From assembly GCA_022575985.1 (NCBI GenBank), contig JAKSXM010000269.1:1736001-1800000 (forward strand): a stretch of DNA of 64,000 nucleotides, written 5' to 3'. This document shows, piece after piece, positions 1 to 11,477 of the stretch (position 1 is the stretch's first letter; each line of letters begins with the position of its first letter). The notes beneath the pieces were generated by a model. That model saw nothing but the letters and a program-made list of their open reading frames with translations. It searched no databases and was not told the origin of the DNA. Origin of the DNA: Anagrus nilaparvatae (Eukaryota; Arthropoda; Insecta; Hymenoptera; Mymaridae). The translations under genes were made by a program, and so were the position numbers.

Positions 1-705
1 AAGACGTAAGTAGAGTGAATAAAAACCTTGGGTATGTACTTTATAAAGGAAAAGAAGCTTTTTTTCAAATCCAACCTATAGAGAAAATAATAAATAAGTT
101 TTTAACATAGACATGTGAAGAAATCTGATAACAAATATAATAAAAATCAAATATAATTTTCATTTTAAAATATCTCTTAAGACTATAAAGTATAAATAAA
201 TGTAAAAATAAATTGGTGATTAATATCATAAAACGCTGTAATAAAAAAAAAATTTTGCTTTTTATTGTTCAAGATTTTTAATAAAAATTATTCTTTATGT
301 AAAAAAATTATTTTTATTCTTATGTACCCATTACCAAATAAATCATTTAATTTGAAGTGGCACTAACTATATTAATTTAATTTTATCATTAAAAAATTAA
401 ATAAATTTATATTTGAAAAGTTTTACTATTCGCATAATGCAAATATATTTTTTTTATACTTTTATATTAATGTATTCATTTATATGTATATACTTTATAA
501 TGTGAGGTTACAGTGATACCTCTATTTCAGCTACTATCTGCCTCAAATCTTGCGTTTGTAGCTTTCGCAGATCGGTGCCGAAGTAACTTCAGAATGGTCG
601 TGATTTTTTCCCCTCCTGTAATGATTTTTCTGTGTATATAATAAATATTGAAAATAAAACTTTAATATTTAATATTGGAAAAATTTTTAAAAGAAGAAAA
701 AAAGA
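1..705. other. AT-rich sequence, no gene seen
   Basis: This stretch is A/T-dominated with short homopolymers. I see no coding frame, RNA gene or clear repeat boundary. A short GC-richer patch at about 510-600 has no recognisable coding content. Confidence 0.6.
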
Positions 706-1166
706 AAATGGACAAAAATCGCTCTTGGACCGAGTTTTTGAGCTATCGACTTGAAACCTGTTATGAACGGCTTTAAAATAGGCCGGCTTTCGTGCTTCAC
801 TGCGGATTTTTCAAATTTTTTATTTTTAATTAGCCTATTTACACTACCTCAACCTATGCATTTATCGAAATTTTAACTTCCTACATTTTTGCACTCTAAA
901 ACAAACGGGAAATTTTTTGTGTTAATCCTGCATTATATACATAAAAATTAAAAAACATTTTTAAATTAAAAAATGTTAAATCATAATTTTTGCATATTTT
1001 AGAACCTCGCATAAAATGCATTTTTAGTAAATAGGCTAATTAAAAATTAATAAATATGAAAAATCCGCAGTGAGACACGAAAACAGGCTTATTTTAGAGT
1101 CGTTCAAAAAAGGTTTCAAGTCGATAGCTCAAAAACTCAGTCCAAGAGCGATTTTTATCCATTTTA
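706..1166. repeat. Foldback (inverted-repeat) element
   Basis: The left arm at about 706-840 returns as its reverse complement at about 1020-1166. Shared blocks include a segment around TTTTTGAGCTATCGACTTGA and the one around TAGCCTATTT. The loop is AT-rich, with no coding capacity. The arrangement fits a non-autonomous foldback DNA transposon. I could not fix a target-site duplication. Confidence 0.7.
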
Positions 1167-1570
1167 CCACACTGTGTGGCAGAAGTATTTTATTAAAATC
1201 GAAACAAAAAGTTGATCATCTGAGAACTGTGTCAAAAAATTAGTACTTTTTTGAAAAATTTTATCAGTATAAAATTATTTTCTACATGTGAAATTACTTG
1301 TAATAAATTTTTTTATTTATTTTAAATTCTTGTAATTTTTCTCAAAGCCATTATCTCAAAACCATTTTAGTGCATCACCATCATCTCCATCACCTTTCTC
1401 TTCAAGTTGGCGCATAAAATTTAGCACCCCTTAAATTTGAAAATATCATATCAAAGAAAGAAGATCAGTTTCCGCTATTATTGTTTTATGCATCAACAAA
1501 CAGCACATGTGCATATCCAAGGTCTTGCTACTTTGGCACTCAAAAATCAATGGCTGGGCGCTTCACTATG

Positions 1571-1966
1571 CACAGAAAGAGGTTTGAACCGTTCAAGTCG
1601 GTTATAGTAGGAACCGAATATAACTGTTACCATAAGAACGGAAAATTTTTATGCCTAGAACCAAGATTCACGGTTCTAAACCCTAGCTAAAAACCTTCTC
1701 TTAAAAAATTATTATTTTTTTCAAAATCAAAATTAATTACAAATATGTTTTTTAATTTAATGTACGCGATTCATAAAAGAAATATGAAAAATATTCTTGC
1801 AACTAATTTTGATTTTGAAAAAAATAATAATTTTTTAAGAGAAGTTTTTTAACTAGTTATTTAGAACCGTGAATCTCGGTTCTAGAAAACATTTTCAGTT
1901 CTTATGGTAAGAGTAATATTCGGTTCCTACTGTAACCGACTTGAACGGTTCAAACCTCTTTCTGTG
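1571..1966. repeat. Foldback element with about 170-bp arms
   Basis: CACAGAAAGAGGTTTGAACC at 1571 is matched by its reverse complement ending at 1966. The pairing continues through the segments around CGGTTCTAGG and the A/T-rich inner part at about 1690-1840. The 69-codon open frame at 1481-1690 lies largely in the left arm and is not a gene. Confidence 0.75.
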
Positions 1967-2261
1967 TGTGATGAAAAGAAGCAAAAAGCGACAAAAATCG
2001 GCTTTAGCACAATTTCTAATGAAAAATATTTCTGTAAAATGAGAAAGTACTATAACAAAGTTAGGCTACCGCTTTTTTAGAAAAAAAAATTTATAAAAAT
2101 TTTACAAAAATTTTTTTCGGGAGGTCATTTTTCTATAAAAAAATTTTTTTTTATTAAATTAAATTGATAAACTTATATCTTAAATTAACTTTTATATTAA
2201 TATATATTAAATTTTTAATGATGCATATTGGTAAACTGGGCCACTAAATTCAAATATAATG

Positions 2262-3350
2262 TCTAAAATTAGCAGTGTGGGCGGAATCAAATCGCCTGAA
2301 GCTGAACACTAGCAAGACACAGGCAATCATTTTTGGCTCTCCTAACACAATAAAGCTCTTCGATGAGCTAAACATCGGGAAAATAACAGTAAATCACGAT
2401 GGTGACTGTATTACGTTTGTTAATGAAGTAAAAAGCCTTGGAGTAATTCTTGATAGGACACTTTCTTGGCAGCAACAAGTTAAAAATATAACAAAGAAAG
2501 CAAACAGAGCACTATACGGGCTTAGAATTATTAAATCGTGTACATCTCAAGCCTTACGTAAACGACTGGTAGAAACTTTAATAGTTCCGCATTTGTACTA
2601 CTGTAACGTAGTATACTCTGATATCAATAACCAACTAACTGACCAACTACAAAGACTGTCAAACTCCTGTATACGTTACATTTTTGGCCTAAGACGACAA
2701 GATCATATTACATCTTTCAGGCGACAACTTAACTAGATGAGTATAAAAACACGAACTGACTACTTTGCAGCACTAATCCTGTAGAGACTGATACGTATGA
2801 AGGAACCTCCTTTCCTCTTATTATTATTTGAACCGTATAAATCACCGTATAAACCATCCCGCGGTGTTAGCAAAGACTTGAAAATACCATCCTCAATTAT
2901 AACTGACTGGGGCATAAATTCTTTTCACGTAAAATATGCTCATTTTTGGAATAATATTCCACCGTGTATACGTGACCTACATTCATTCACACGTTTTAAA
3001 AAAAGTATTAGACAATATTTATATAGCAGAGACTTATAAATTATTTATAACTTTGTGCATATTCACTACATTTTGATATGTTAAGATTTGACGAAAATCA
3101 CTTTTATCTTTTATTATCTGTATTATGTTTCTTATTCTATTTATTTATTCATGAATTTTAATATTATCCTTACAGAGAAAATTTATTTATTTGTGTTATA
3201 TTGTATTAAATTTTATTTTATATTGTATTAAATCCTATTTTATATAATTCTTAATTGTATATATTGTATAATTATATATGTGTATATTGTATATAATGTA
3301 TTAAACTATTTTGCTTTGGTAAATAAAGACGATAATAATAATAATTACAT
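2262..3350 (+). pseudogene. 5'-truncated non-LTR retrotransposon, CR1/L2-like ORF2 3' end
   Basis: Two open blocks (2275-2736 and 2797-3039) give the region after the reverse-transcriptase core of a LINE ORF2. It contains NRLKLNTSKTQAIIFGS, then a LGVILDRTLSWQQQV segment, then an LIVPHLYYCNVVY thumb-like segment and a FWNNIPPCIRD C-terminal block. An in-frame stop and further damage separate the blocks at about 2734-2797. The RT palm motifs and endonuclease are missing, so the copy is strongly 5'-truncated. The sequence ends in an AT-rich 3' UTR and a GACGATAATAATAATAAT-like tail at about 3329-3347. That short-repeat tail, rather than poly(A), is common in CR1/L2/RTE-type LINEs. The clade is inferred from motif style only. 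Confidence 0.75.
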
Positions 3351-3679
3351 TGGATAAATTATAAGGGCTGAATTCACTCTTTTTTCACCTCAAATACCCC
3401 AAAATATACATTTACCTAAAAGAAAATTTTTTTAATCGATTAAAAAAAAAAATTATTATTTTAAAATCAAGCGAGTAATGCATGTTTAAAGTTCAGAAAC
3501 AGGCTTTTTTCAATAAAATTTCAATCTTTTTTAAGACGAATTTGAGCAAAATCTTAAACTGACGATAACTTGTTAAATTTCATCGTAAAAAGATAAGCTT
3601 TTTTTCTTCCGAAGTGGCTTTTCCCTGCCAATCAGATTTTTTTATTTATTTTTAAAAATTTTATTTACCTAAAAAATTA

Positions 3680-3885
3680 TTTTGAAAATTTGGGGTAGTT
3701 CAGATACGAAAAACACGGTTTCTGACATGAAAGTGAAAAAATCTTTTTGGCAGCTTTCACTGAATCCTTGTTCACGACTTTATTTGACTTTCTGAGGGTT
3801 CAAACTTCACCAAAACAAGAGTCGCTCCTATGTGCCCTCAAAAAAAAAATTACGATTCCAGGCTCAAATTATGTAGCACTTTTAA
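3680..3885 (+). repeat. Dispersed repeat, also at 26.59 kb
   Basis: The block containing GAAAAATCTTTTTGGCA and, further on, GGTTCAAAC recurs with moderate divergence and the same orientation at about 26590-26795. No coding capacity is visible. It is probably a piece of a non-autonomous transposon. Confidence 0.6.
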
Positions 3886-4094
3886 AATAATTGCTCATAT
3901 ATAGAACAGTTAAGGATTGCCAACAATGGAAATGGGTTAAAAAAAACTCGCGCAGGTTTAAACTCTGTCCGCAGAGAAATTTTTTTTTTACCAATATTCT
4001 GTGTTACCAAATTATCTCCACTTCATTGACGCAATTCATCGACGGTAATTTCACTCATGGGGTATGTTACTCTTTAGGTTCGTCCCCCAGTGGG

Positions 4095-4425
4095 TTATCT
4101 TTCCCTTTGTTTATTTACTCACTTTTTAACATGGAACATGTTTATAGAGAGGCGGTACCTCAATAAATTGAAAATTAAAGGGGGGAGGTCAAATTTGTCC
4201 GGTTTTAGGGGTGGAATCAAATTTGTCCAATTTAAGAGGGGGTCAAATGGGACTGAGAATAATTTTAATTTTGGGATTTAGAATAATTCAGGTTTAGGGA
4301 CTTAGATAAATTTCGATTTGGGGACTTGGGATGTCCCACGTTATTACGCAGCTGTAAGTAAACATATTCCGCGCATTTTGGTTGTGTTTACACTGACCGG
4401 TTATTAGTTTTTTTTTTTAGATTAC
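4095..4425 (+). repeat. Dispersed repeat, inverted copy at 42.96-43.31 kb
   Basis: Shared landmarks are the AACATGGAACATGTTTAT-like segment, runs of G in the centre (GGGGGGAGGTCAAATTTGTC), and the end GTGTTTACAC..ACCGGTTAT followed by a T-run. The other copy lies in opposite orientation just downstream of the host gene. I see no transposase. Confidence 0.6.
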
Positions 4426-4869
4426 ATTAGTAATAGAACAAAGGTCCTAATAAATTTAATTGTACTCATGGTGACTTAAGTGAAAAATCAAAGTTTTTAC
4501 TGTTAAAAAATTTGTTTGTGTAAGAAATTTTTAAAAAACATTCACCATAAATGACTCAGTATTTTCCAACTATTATTCAATAAAAATGAGGAATTAAATA
4601 TCTTAATAGACTATTTAAAAAAGTTAAAAATTTAAAATTGATGTTCATTTTAGCTCAGTGTTTCAGTTCAATCTTTCTGAACCCTTATTCAGGAGCTCAA
4701 ATTTATTAAATTTTTTAAATTCACAAAGTCAAAAATATGTCAAACGTTGAGCTAAAATAAAAATTTTTATTATAATAATCCGTTAAGATCGTTAATTCCT
4801 CGTTTTCACAATTTATATATCACAGCTGTAAAAATGTTTCATGAATAACTCAATAAGTAAGCTTTAAAA
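4426..4869. other. AT-rich spacer, no gene seen
   Basis: This stretch lies between the dispersed repeat and the truncated 3' end of the copia element. I looked for the missing copia 3' LTR here and found no match to sequence beyond 8113. Confidence 0.5.
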
Positions 4870-5580
4870 AATCACTGTATTAATGTTTAGCAATATAATT
4901 GTGTTGGTGAATTACAATTTCTTTTCTTAACCTATTCCGCTCTATTTGCATGCCAACAAAAATTTTAGGATCAGAAACACTAATTTCAAATTTTTGATTT
5001 ACATGGTTTATAACAAGATCGACAGCATTGGCTGACTTTCACATAACAAGTCCATCATCTACAAATAACAAAACATAAACACGCATACCATTAACGTTTC
5101 CTATATAAAGAGATTTATCAGAATTACAGAGTTTAAAATTTAACTTAGACATATGTTGTACGAAAGTTTCATACCAATACCTAGAGACTTTTTTTAAGCG
5201 ATAAAGAGACTTATTTAATTTACAAACGTATTTCACAAGTTATTTTAGCACTGTTTTTCACATTACTTTTATTCACTAAGAGAGTGAAGATCCTACACTA
5301 AGACCTTCGGGTATTTTCATATACACTTGCTCTTGCAGTTTACCATGTAGAAATGCAATCTTTACGTCAAATTGTTTTATTTCAAAGTCTTCTTTTGCTG
5401 CTAGTTCCAACATAAACCGTAAGGTTTCATATCTTACTACTGGAGAAAAAGTTTCTTCGAAGTCTATGCCATGTATTTGTTTGAAACCTCGGGCACATAG
5501 TCGAGCTTTATATCTATTGTCCTGCTTGATTTTAAAAACCCATTTCGAATCTATCGATGTACAATTTTCTGGCATTTGTA
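4870..5580 (-). pseudogene. Copia reverse transcriptase
   Basis: Visible motifs are SKWVFKIKQD, YKARLCARGF, QIHGIDFEETFSPVVR and FDVKIAFLHGKLQEQVYM, where the usual D-x-x-x-A-F-L-H-G palm segment is kept. LLFVDDGLVM follows in the next frame, with the catalytic Y/FVDD box intact. The fragment at 4870-5040 continues with FVGMQIERNR, typical of the segment after the palm. A frameshift at about 5236-5276 separates the two halves. Confidence 0.85.
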
Positions 5581-6231
5581 CTATAGACCAAGTCTAGATC
5601 TTTTGGTGTGCTTGAAGCTCTTCTTCTATAGCTTTGCTCCATTTTCTTGATCAGGAGCACTTATAGCTTCTCTATAGTTTATAGGTTCATTTACTTCGGC
5701 TACACATAATACAGGTTGTTCTTCATCAGGATCATTTGTTGTTTGCCTAGACATGTTACTTCTATTAATTAGGATATCATCATAATAACTTGTTGCTTAT
5801 AAAGATGACCTGTCCCTTAATTTACGAGAATTATTTTCAAGTGTTTCTACTGCGCCTGTTTCTTCTCTGTTTTATTCTAATTCAAGTATTGACACTTTAT
5901 TCATAGCAGTACCCTTATCATTATTGGCTTGCTGTAACGTTGAGTTGTAATCATTAATTTCTATATTAATTAAATCTCTTGTAATAAAATTATCAAAGCA
6001 TCTATTATTTTCAGAAAAAGTAACATGTCTCGACTAAAAATATTTTCTTTTTTAAAGAATCATACAACTTGTAAGCTTTCGTTTCTTCTCAATGCCCAAT
6101 CAGTACAGCTTTCGTTGCAGTTAAATTAAGTTTAGTCCTAAGACCTTTTGGTATGTACGAATAAACCCTTGAACCAATTGCTCGAAGATGTTTTACAGTT
6201 GGTTATCTTCTTGCCCATAATTCATAAGGTG

Positions 6232-6726
6232 TTACATTAGGATTTCTCGTAGATGGTCTGCGATTCTGAAGATATACAGCTGTATGAACGGCATCTGCCT
6301 ATAAAAACATTGGAAGATATCAGAATGCATGATGGCTCTCGTTGCTTCAATAATTGAACTGTTTTCTCTTTCCGATCTACCATTCATTTCAGGAGAGTAA
6401 GGCGCAGTCTTCTGATGAATTATGCCTCTTTCTGAATAATATGATCCTAACGCCTTGTTACAATACTCTCCAACATTGTCACTTCTGATTGTACGTATGG
6501 AACATTTAAATTTATTAAAAACTAGTTTTTCAAACTGTACCATTTCTTCATAAACGTCATTCTTGTGTCTTTCACAATCGTACAATTCATGATTATTTAT
6601 TGCTAGTCCGTTAACCACTTTCTTCTTTTCCATGTGCTTACTGTTAATATGGCCTAGTCTTTCATGCCAAATTTTTGCACTATATAAAGTAACATTTACC
6701 TCGGGGTGTTCAACTGTTTGAATCAT
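6232..6726 (-). pseudogene. Copia GAG-pre-integrase and integrase core
   Basis: WHERLGHINSKHM is the GAG-pre-integrase block. It is followed, after a deletion, by the DDE catalytic core. IRSDNVGEY supplies one catalytic Asp. HQKTAPYSPEMNGRSERENS contains the typical P-x-NG-x-SER-x-N segment with the catalytic Glu. The first catalytic Asp region is missing, because sequence jumps from the pre-integrase to a KNDVYEEMVQFEKLV segment. The copy is therefore internally deleted. Confidence 0.85.
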
Positions 6727-6783
6727 AAGCCTGTACGTATTATTCTTTCGTCTTACACCTTTTATCAGTGCTTTTTTTCCACG

Positions 6784-7130
6784 TCAAATATAAACTTTAT
6801 CTTCTTCAAACAATACATTAAAACCTTTTACAGGTGAATTTAGAACACCGAATGATAATAAGTTCTTTTTGAGCTTAGGTACATATAACACATCTCCTAT
6901 ATTCATTGATTTAGATTCTTTATTTTCACTATTTTTAATTAAAACTGTTCCAGTACCTTTGATATCACATAAGCCATCATCACCTAACTTTATTTGACCA
7001 GTATTTGAACATACAAGATTTGGGAGCCAATCACTTCGAAAAGTCACGTGACGCGATGCCTCACTATCTATTAACCACACGCCATCACTTTTGACTCCAA
7101 AAATATCTTAATCAGCGCTACAAACTTTTG
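6784..7130 (-). pseudogene. Copia aspartic protease region
   Basis: The frame carries WLIDSEASRHVT, where the retroviral-type aspartic protease motif would read D-S-G-A. Here the glycine is a glutamate, which should kill catalysis. Downstream, G..VLYVPKLKKNLLSFGVL is the standard copia protease-to-integrase linker pattern (VLYVP.L..NLLS). The frame is interrupted between this block and the integrase at about 6784. Confidence 0.8.
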
Positions 7131-7289
7131 CGCATAGCAACTTGATTTCGTCATCCTCATTTTCTTTATTATCATAGTGACGGTTGCTTTTGTGGTGGTG
7201 GTTGAATCGTCTTCCCCTCTCGACTTTTACCTCTATTTAATCTTCAATACCTTGCTATGTGACCATTCATTTTACAAATATAGCAAGCA

Positions 7290-8036
7290 CGCGAATCTAA
7301 CTTTTCAACCATTTTGATTTTCTTTCTCTTTTTGCTTGTTCTCAACTTGTCTTTGTCCATAACTATTAAAATTGTTAAGAGTGGATTTCCGGTCATGATC
7401 AGAAACATAAAATGCCGTCGCTTCCTCTTCCTTTTTAGTTAATTTTGATTCTTCTTTTAGCAATCTCTCTTCTAACAATGCAATATTTTGCTTGGTTGCA
7501 TCAACACTACCCCATGCTGACACAAATGCATCAAATTTTTATGGTAACCCACCTAAAATTTTTGCCATTAAAGATGTATGTGAAACTTTTTCTCCTATGT
7601 CTTCTAGGGACTGCACTAAATTTCTTAAACACGTGACATACTTGATTACTCATTCACTACTATACATTCGAAGCTCCAAAAATCTTTGCATTAACACCAT
7701 TTTACTTGTTTCAGATTTTTGTTCATGATGTCTACTTAACCGGTCCCATATTTGTTTTGAATTTTCACATGTAACAATATCTTCACAAATGGAGTCCTCC
7801 ATTGCAGCCATTAATAAATACATGACCCTTGCATCATCCTTGCACCATTTTGTCTTCAAGTCAATATCAGCTTTTTCATCTTCTTGTTTTTCCGGTGCTA
7901 CAGGAATTTTTGTTTCTCCAGTCACATGTCCATATAAGCCTTGAGATATTAACAACATGCGCAATTGCGCTTTCCATACTTGGTAATTTGAGGAGCCAAG
8001 TTTCCTCATCTGACTTAAAAAACTTCCTTCGGCCAT
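7290..8036 (-). pseudogene. gag: Copia gag polyprotein, broken
   Basis: The frame opens with an MAEGSFLSQMRKLGSSNYQ start at 8036. A LGSSNYQVWKAQLRMLL-type segment and ..IWDRLSRHHEQKS.. follow, which match the copia gag-like (UBN2) pattern: Y..W...M...L near the start, and IW..L...H near the end of the domain. The first frame ends at about 7650 and coding continues in another frame at 7523-7305. A Cys-rich piece at about 7300-7260 (C-I-C-K-M-N-G-H) is the remnant CCHC knuckle. The element would be a virus-like-particle-forming retrotransposon; this copy is not functional. Confidence 0.8.
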
Positions 8037-8093
8037 TTTTTAAAAAAATTTTAACACGTGCACGAATAAAAAAATGATTAGTTAATTAGAAGC

Positions 8094-8113
8094 GATCTGG
8101 GCCTCAACCTATT
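8094..8113 (-). other. Possible copia primer-binding site
   Basis: Read on the minus strand this is close to GGTTGAGGCCCAG. Drosophila copia uses an internal fragment of initiator tRNA-Met and has a related GGTT..GGGCCCAG sequence at the same place, between the 5' LTR and gag. The match is imperfect, so the call rests partly on position. Confidence 0.4.
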
Positions 8114-8259
8114 GTGGATATTTTGTCAGGTTATGAAATAAATTGATATATGATTATTTATTGGAATATAAATCTGCACTTTATTTATTACTTTACCGCT
8201 ATACTTAAATATTATAAATTAGGCCTATATACATAAATACATGTAAATATATACAATAA

Positions 8260-8310
8260 CTAGGGGGTTTGCCCCCTGCGCGCTCCGCGCGCCAACCCCC
8301 GCAAAGCGTT
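8260..8310 (-). other. GC-rich double hairpin (Helitron 3' end)
   Basis: Two adjacent palindromes are visible: GGGGGTTTGCCCCC at 8264-8277 and GCGCGCTCCGCGCGC nearby. They stand out sharply from the A/T background. In Helitrons a 3' hairpin near CTRR is thought to mark the end of rolling-circle transfer. Confidence 0.6.
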
Positions 8311-8581
8311 AAGTGTGGTAAAAAGGCCCATCTTTAGAATTAGAAATTAAAAGACAATTAATTAGAAAGAATAAAACTTTAAGCTTATTTGCTAATAATT
8401 TTTTTTTTTTTATTTAAATAATTTAATTTTTCTTTCACAAAAATTTATTTTAAATGTAATAATATGAAATCCATTAATAAATTTTAATTTCTTATCATCT
8501 ATAAAAAATAAATAAAATTATTTTTTTATAAATAATTAATTTTTTTTTTTAATTTTTAAAAAGCATCTATACCTGCATCTC
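8311..8581. other. AT-rich Helitron interior
   Basis: This is the inner part of the Helitron between its 3' hairpins and the piggyBac insertion. It is very A/T-rich, with no coding capacity. Confidence 0.5.
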
Positions 8582-8629
8582 TTAACCCTTCGAGAACACA
8601 CCTATTTTTTCGATCACCGAGTACATTCT

Positions 8630-8644
8630 GGGTCAAGGTGACCC
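8630..8644. promoter_or_regulatory. Subterminal palindrome, left end
   Basis: GGGTCAAGGTGACCC is a perfect 6-3-6 inverted repeat 45 bp inside the left end of piggyBac. By position it is a likely transposase-binding site. Confidence 0.6.
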
Positions 8645-9093
8645 GGATGTAACTTTATGACTATATATCTCAACGATTACTTGATTTATGAGCTTACCCA
8701 ATAAATGAGGCATACTTTCAAGTATATTAAAAGATATTTTAAACATGAAAAGTCTTTATAAAGCGTTTAAGATGCCGAAAAAAATCTTCAAAAAAAAGTA
8801 ATTTTTCAAAAATTTGACTTCTACAAAAATGATTGTAAAATTTTTATTATTTAATATTTTTGGCTAAAATTTGAGTTTTGTGTCAATGAAATATGCTATA
8901 ACAATAAAAAAAAAGAATCCTAAGTGACCTGTTAAAAAAAGGTATTTATTATGCAAAATGAAAGTATGTCATTTTTTAAGGTAAAAAATTATCGTTTTTT
9001 TTGTAAAAATTATTAAAGAAATATAATTCCATCACATTAGGTAAAAAAAATTTATGTTTATTGTTAATACATAGTTTTAAATGAAAAATATAT

Positions 9094-11145
9094 TTAGGAT
9101 TGATATCCAGCACAATCGTTGCATAAATATGCTCGATGATCATCACACATTGGCCGTAAACACGAAGGACATTGACTACTGGTTTTTCTATCTTTTTTAG
9201 AAGGGCAAAGTCCACATCTAGCCCTTTTGGCTAATTGTGGCCTATCTTGTACTGGCCCCAACGCATCATTCAATTCCAATATATTTTGAATGCCTTTTTT
9301 TAAATCCAAACGTAGAGTTGGATTTTGTAATCGATTTAGGAGATGCGGCTTGACTAAATGCATGACGAGCTGTTGTAATGAACTTGTAGCTGACATTTTC
9401 ATTTTTTGCTGATTATTTGCATGCTTACATAAGTATAAAATTCGAGCATTAACATGAGATTGATCAAGCATTCCAAAAAAATAGCGCATTGGCCAACGCT
9501 TTGTTGAACGAGTGGTTGTATATGCATGACATAATTTGTCAAAAACATCAGTACCTCCTTTGTTTTTATTATAATAGATGACCATTTCTGGTTTTCCTCC
9601 TTCTCCAATACTATTTGTATGAATCTTATTACTAACCAGTAGGACAACTTTATTTTTTTTCGGAGTATAAGAGGCAAGAGTTATATCTTCATGGTGGCAA
9701 AACTTGGTTGCTGGTACCTCTTTTGATGCGATTTTCATTTCATTTGGAATTTGTTTTTTATTTTTTCTAATAGTTCCTGTAATATTCAAATTAAAAGGTT
9801 CCTTATAAACCTCCTTCATTAGCGGAATAGTAGTGAACCAATTATCGCAAATAATTGACCTATTACTACCATGTACAGCTTCAGTTACAGCCTTCAAGAA
9901 ATATTCACCAGATGATTCTTGGCGGTCATGGCCTGTTTTTCCCAAATATGGAATACCATGAATCTGTTAAAAGTGCAATATAAGAAATCATTATTTGAAA
10001 AAAAATATAATGATAAAAATATAAAATAAATTACCATATAAAAAGTTTGCGCATCATTCATAGTGATAATTTTCAGACCATATTTGTCTGGTTTGGATTT
10101 GATGTACATTCGAAACTTGCAACGACCCCTAAAAGATAGCAATTGTTCATCGACAGTGATTTCATTACTAGGCTGATAATAAAAGTTACAGTTTTTTATA
10201 AAGTGATCCCAAATTTCTCGAACAGGAGATAATCTGTCTGCGTCCGAGCGAGTTTCTCTGGTATCAAAACGTAAGCAGTTGCCAAGGAACATAAAACGTG
10301 ATTTTGGCATAACGCACCGGTATAAGCTTATTCCGTTGGTGGCCGACCATAATTCTTTAACATCAACTCGATTTGATTTCCATTGAGCTGCATAATACAG
10401 TAACCCTATGAATGCATTAATTTCTTGCAAATCGGTAGTATGGTGGTACGTTTGCATAACAACATTTTGTGCCATCAGATCAGCACAAACATCTTCAATT
10501 TGTTTGTTTGTACATTCAACAATTTTTGTTCGAATTTCAACATCAAACAATAAATTCCAAAATTCTACGAACTCGTTGCAATTTTCTGCACCATTTTTAG
10601 GTCCAGGATTTCTATCTGGTGGATTATTTTGTCTATCTACAAAAATGAAATACATTCATAAAATAATATATAATTATAAATATTATATAAAAACATAAAT
10701 CAATATTTATATAAGTATAATAGATTTCTTTTAGTTATCTACAAACCGGTTTTTAAAGTGATTTTCATTTTATAGTATAAATTAAATTCTACAGTAGAAT
10801 ATATATACTTCTCAGATAGAAATGAGAACCACTTATTTTACCTATAAAGTACATATTATAGTTACCTGACATCCTTTCTCTTCTACTAGACGACCATTTT
10901 GTATTATCTTTACCAAGGAGAATCGTCCTTGGCCTTCCACGTGCTTCTTCACTTTGTTCTAAGACCCTCTGATTCCTTGTAGCATCTTCAAGATCTTCTT
11001 CTTCAGAGCATTCTGATTCTTCAGAATCTGATTCAGATTGATTGGATACATTATCCTCTGACTCTGATTCACTTCCACCAAAATCTTCTTCTTCATTTGG
11101 TTCAAGCAACGCATCACGCACACGACTTCTTAAATAATATGCCAT
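9094..11145 (-). CDS. piggyBac transposase, three exons, apparently intact
   Basis: I infer exons 11145-10866, 10636-10035 and 9963-9094, with GT-AG introns of 229 and 71 bp. Phases agree and the sum is 1752 nt, or 583 residues, close to the roughly 590 of known piggyBac transposases. The N-terminus (residues 1-90) is acidic, with runs of E, S and D. The DDE_Tnp_1_7-type domain follows. Candidate catalytic aspartates are in EITVDEQLLSFRG (about residue 256), SIICDNWFTT (about 334) and NKGGTDVFDKL (about 433). The last about 40 residues form a Cys-rich domain (C-x2-C, C-x2-C, C-x2-H, C-x2-C) like the C-terminal zinc-binding domain that contacts transposon ends. It would excise and insert DNA at TTAA in the nucleus. 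The exon joins are inferred, not shown by transcript. Confidence 0.9.
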
Positions 11146-11288
11146 CTTGTTATTTTATATTTATATTATTTACAAAAATTTTTTTTTTTATTTTTTGGTT
11201 TTTTTTATTAATTTTTCTACAATTTTCCCAATTTTCACATCAAAAATCAAAAAAACTTTTTTAAAAAAATAACGTAAGGAACACACAT

Positions 11289-11303
11289 GGGTCACGATGA
11301 CCC
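11289..11303. promoter_or_regulatory. Subterminal palindrome, right inner copy
   Basis: GGGTCACGATGACCC has the same 6-3-6 geometry as the left copy and lies upstream of the transposase start. It could serve both transposase binding and promoter control. Confidence 0.6.
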
Positions 11304-11462
11304 GACGCAAACTTTAGCGACTTCTGTCGGCCAACTAATAGTTTTCTGAATTGCGCAAACTGTCGTCACTAACGGGGAAACTTATAAACTATCTTATTCT
11401 TTTTACAGAACCGCTATATTTTTAAATCTCTAAAAGATACAAGCCGATAAAGTAGGGGTACA

Positions 11463-11477
11463 GGGTCAATTTGACCC
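11463..11477. promoter_or_regulatory. Subterminal palindrome, right outer copy
   Basis: GGGTCAATTTGACCC lies 17 bp inside the right end. Two right copies against one left copy echo the asymmetric ends known for piggyBac elements. Confidence 0.6.

Larger units (their letters stand above)
4870..8113 (-). mobile_element. Degenerate Ty1/copia LTR retrotransposon
   Basis: Reading on the minus strand, the order is gag (8036 to about 7290), protease (about 7080-6990), GAG-pre-integrase and integrase (6726-6230), then reverse transcriptase (5580-4870). This integrase-before-RT order defines copia. All domains are interrupted by stops or frameshifts. RNase H and the 3' LTR are not visible, so the element is truncated at about 4870. 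A primer-binding-like site lies at 8094-8113 upstream of gag. The 5' LTR would lie beyond 8113, but I could not delimit it because no second copy exists here. Confidence 0.85.

Noticed and set aside
8630..8644. Genuine estrogen or ecdysone response element
   Set aside because: The geometry matches a nuclear receptor IR3, but the three copies are placed by transposon ends, so transposase binding is the simpler reading.
10408..10698. Plus-strand 96-codon frame in piggyBac
   Set aside because: Antisense of transposase exon 2.
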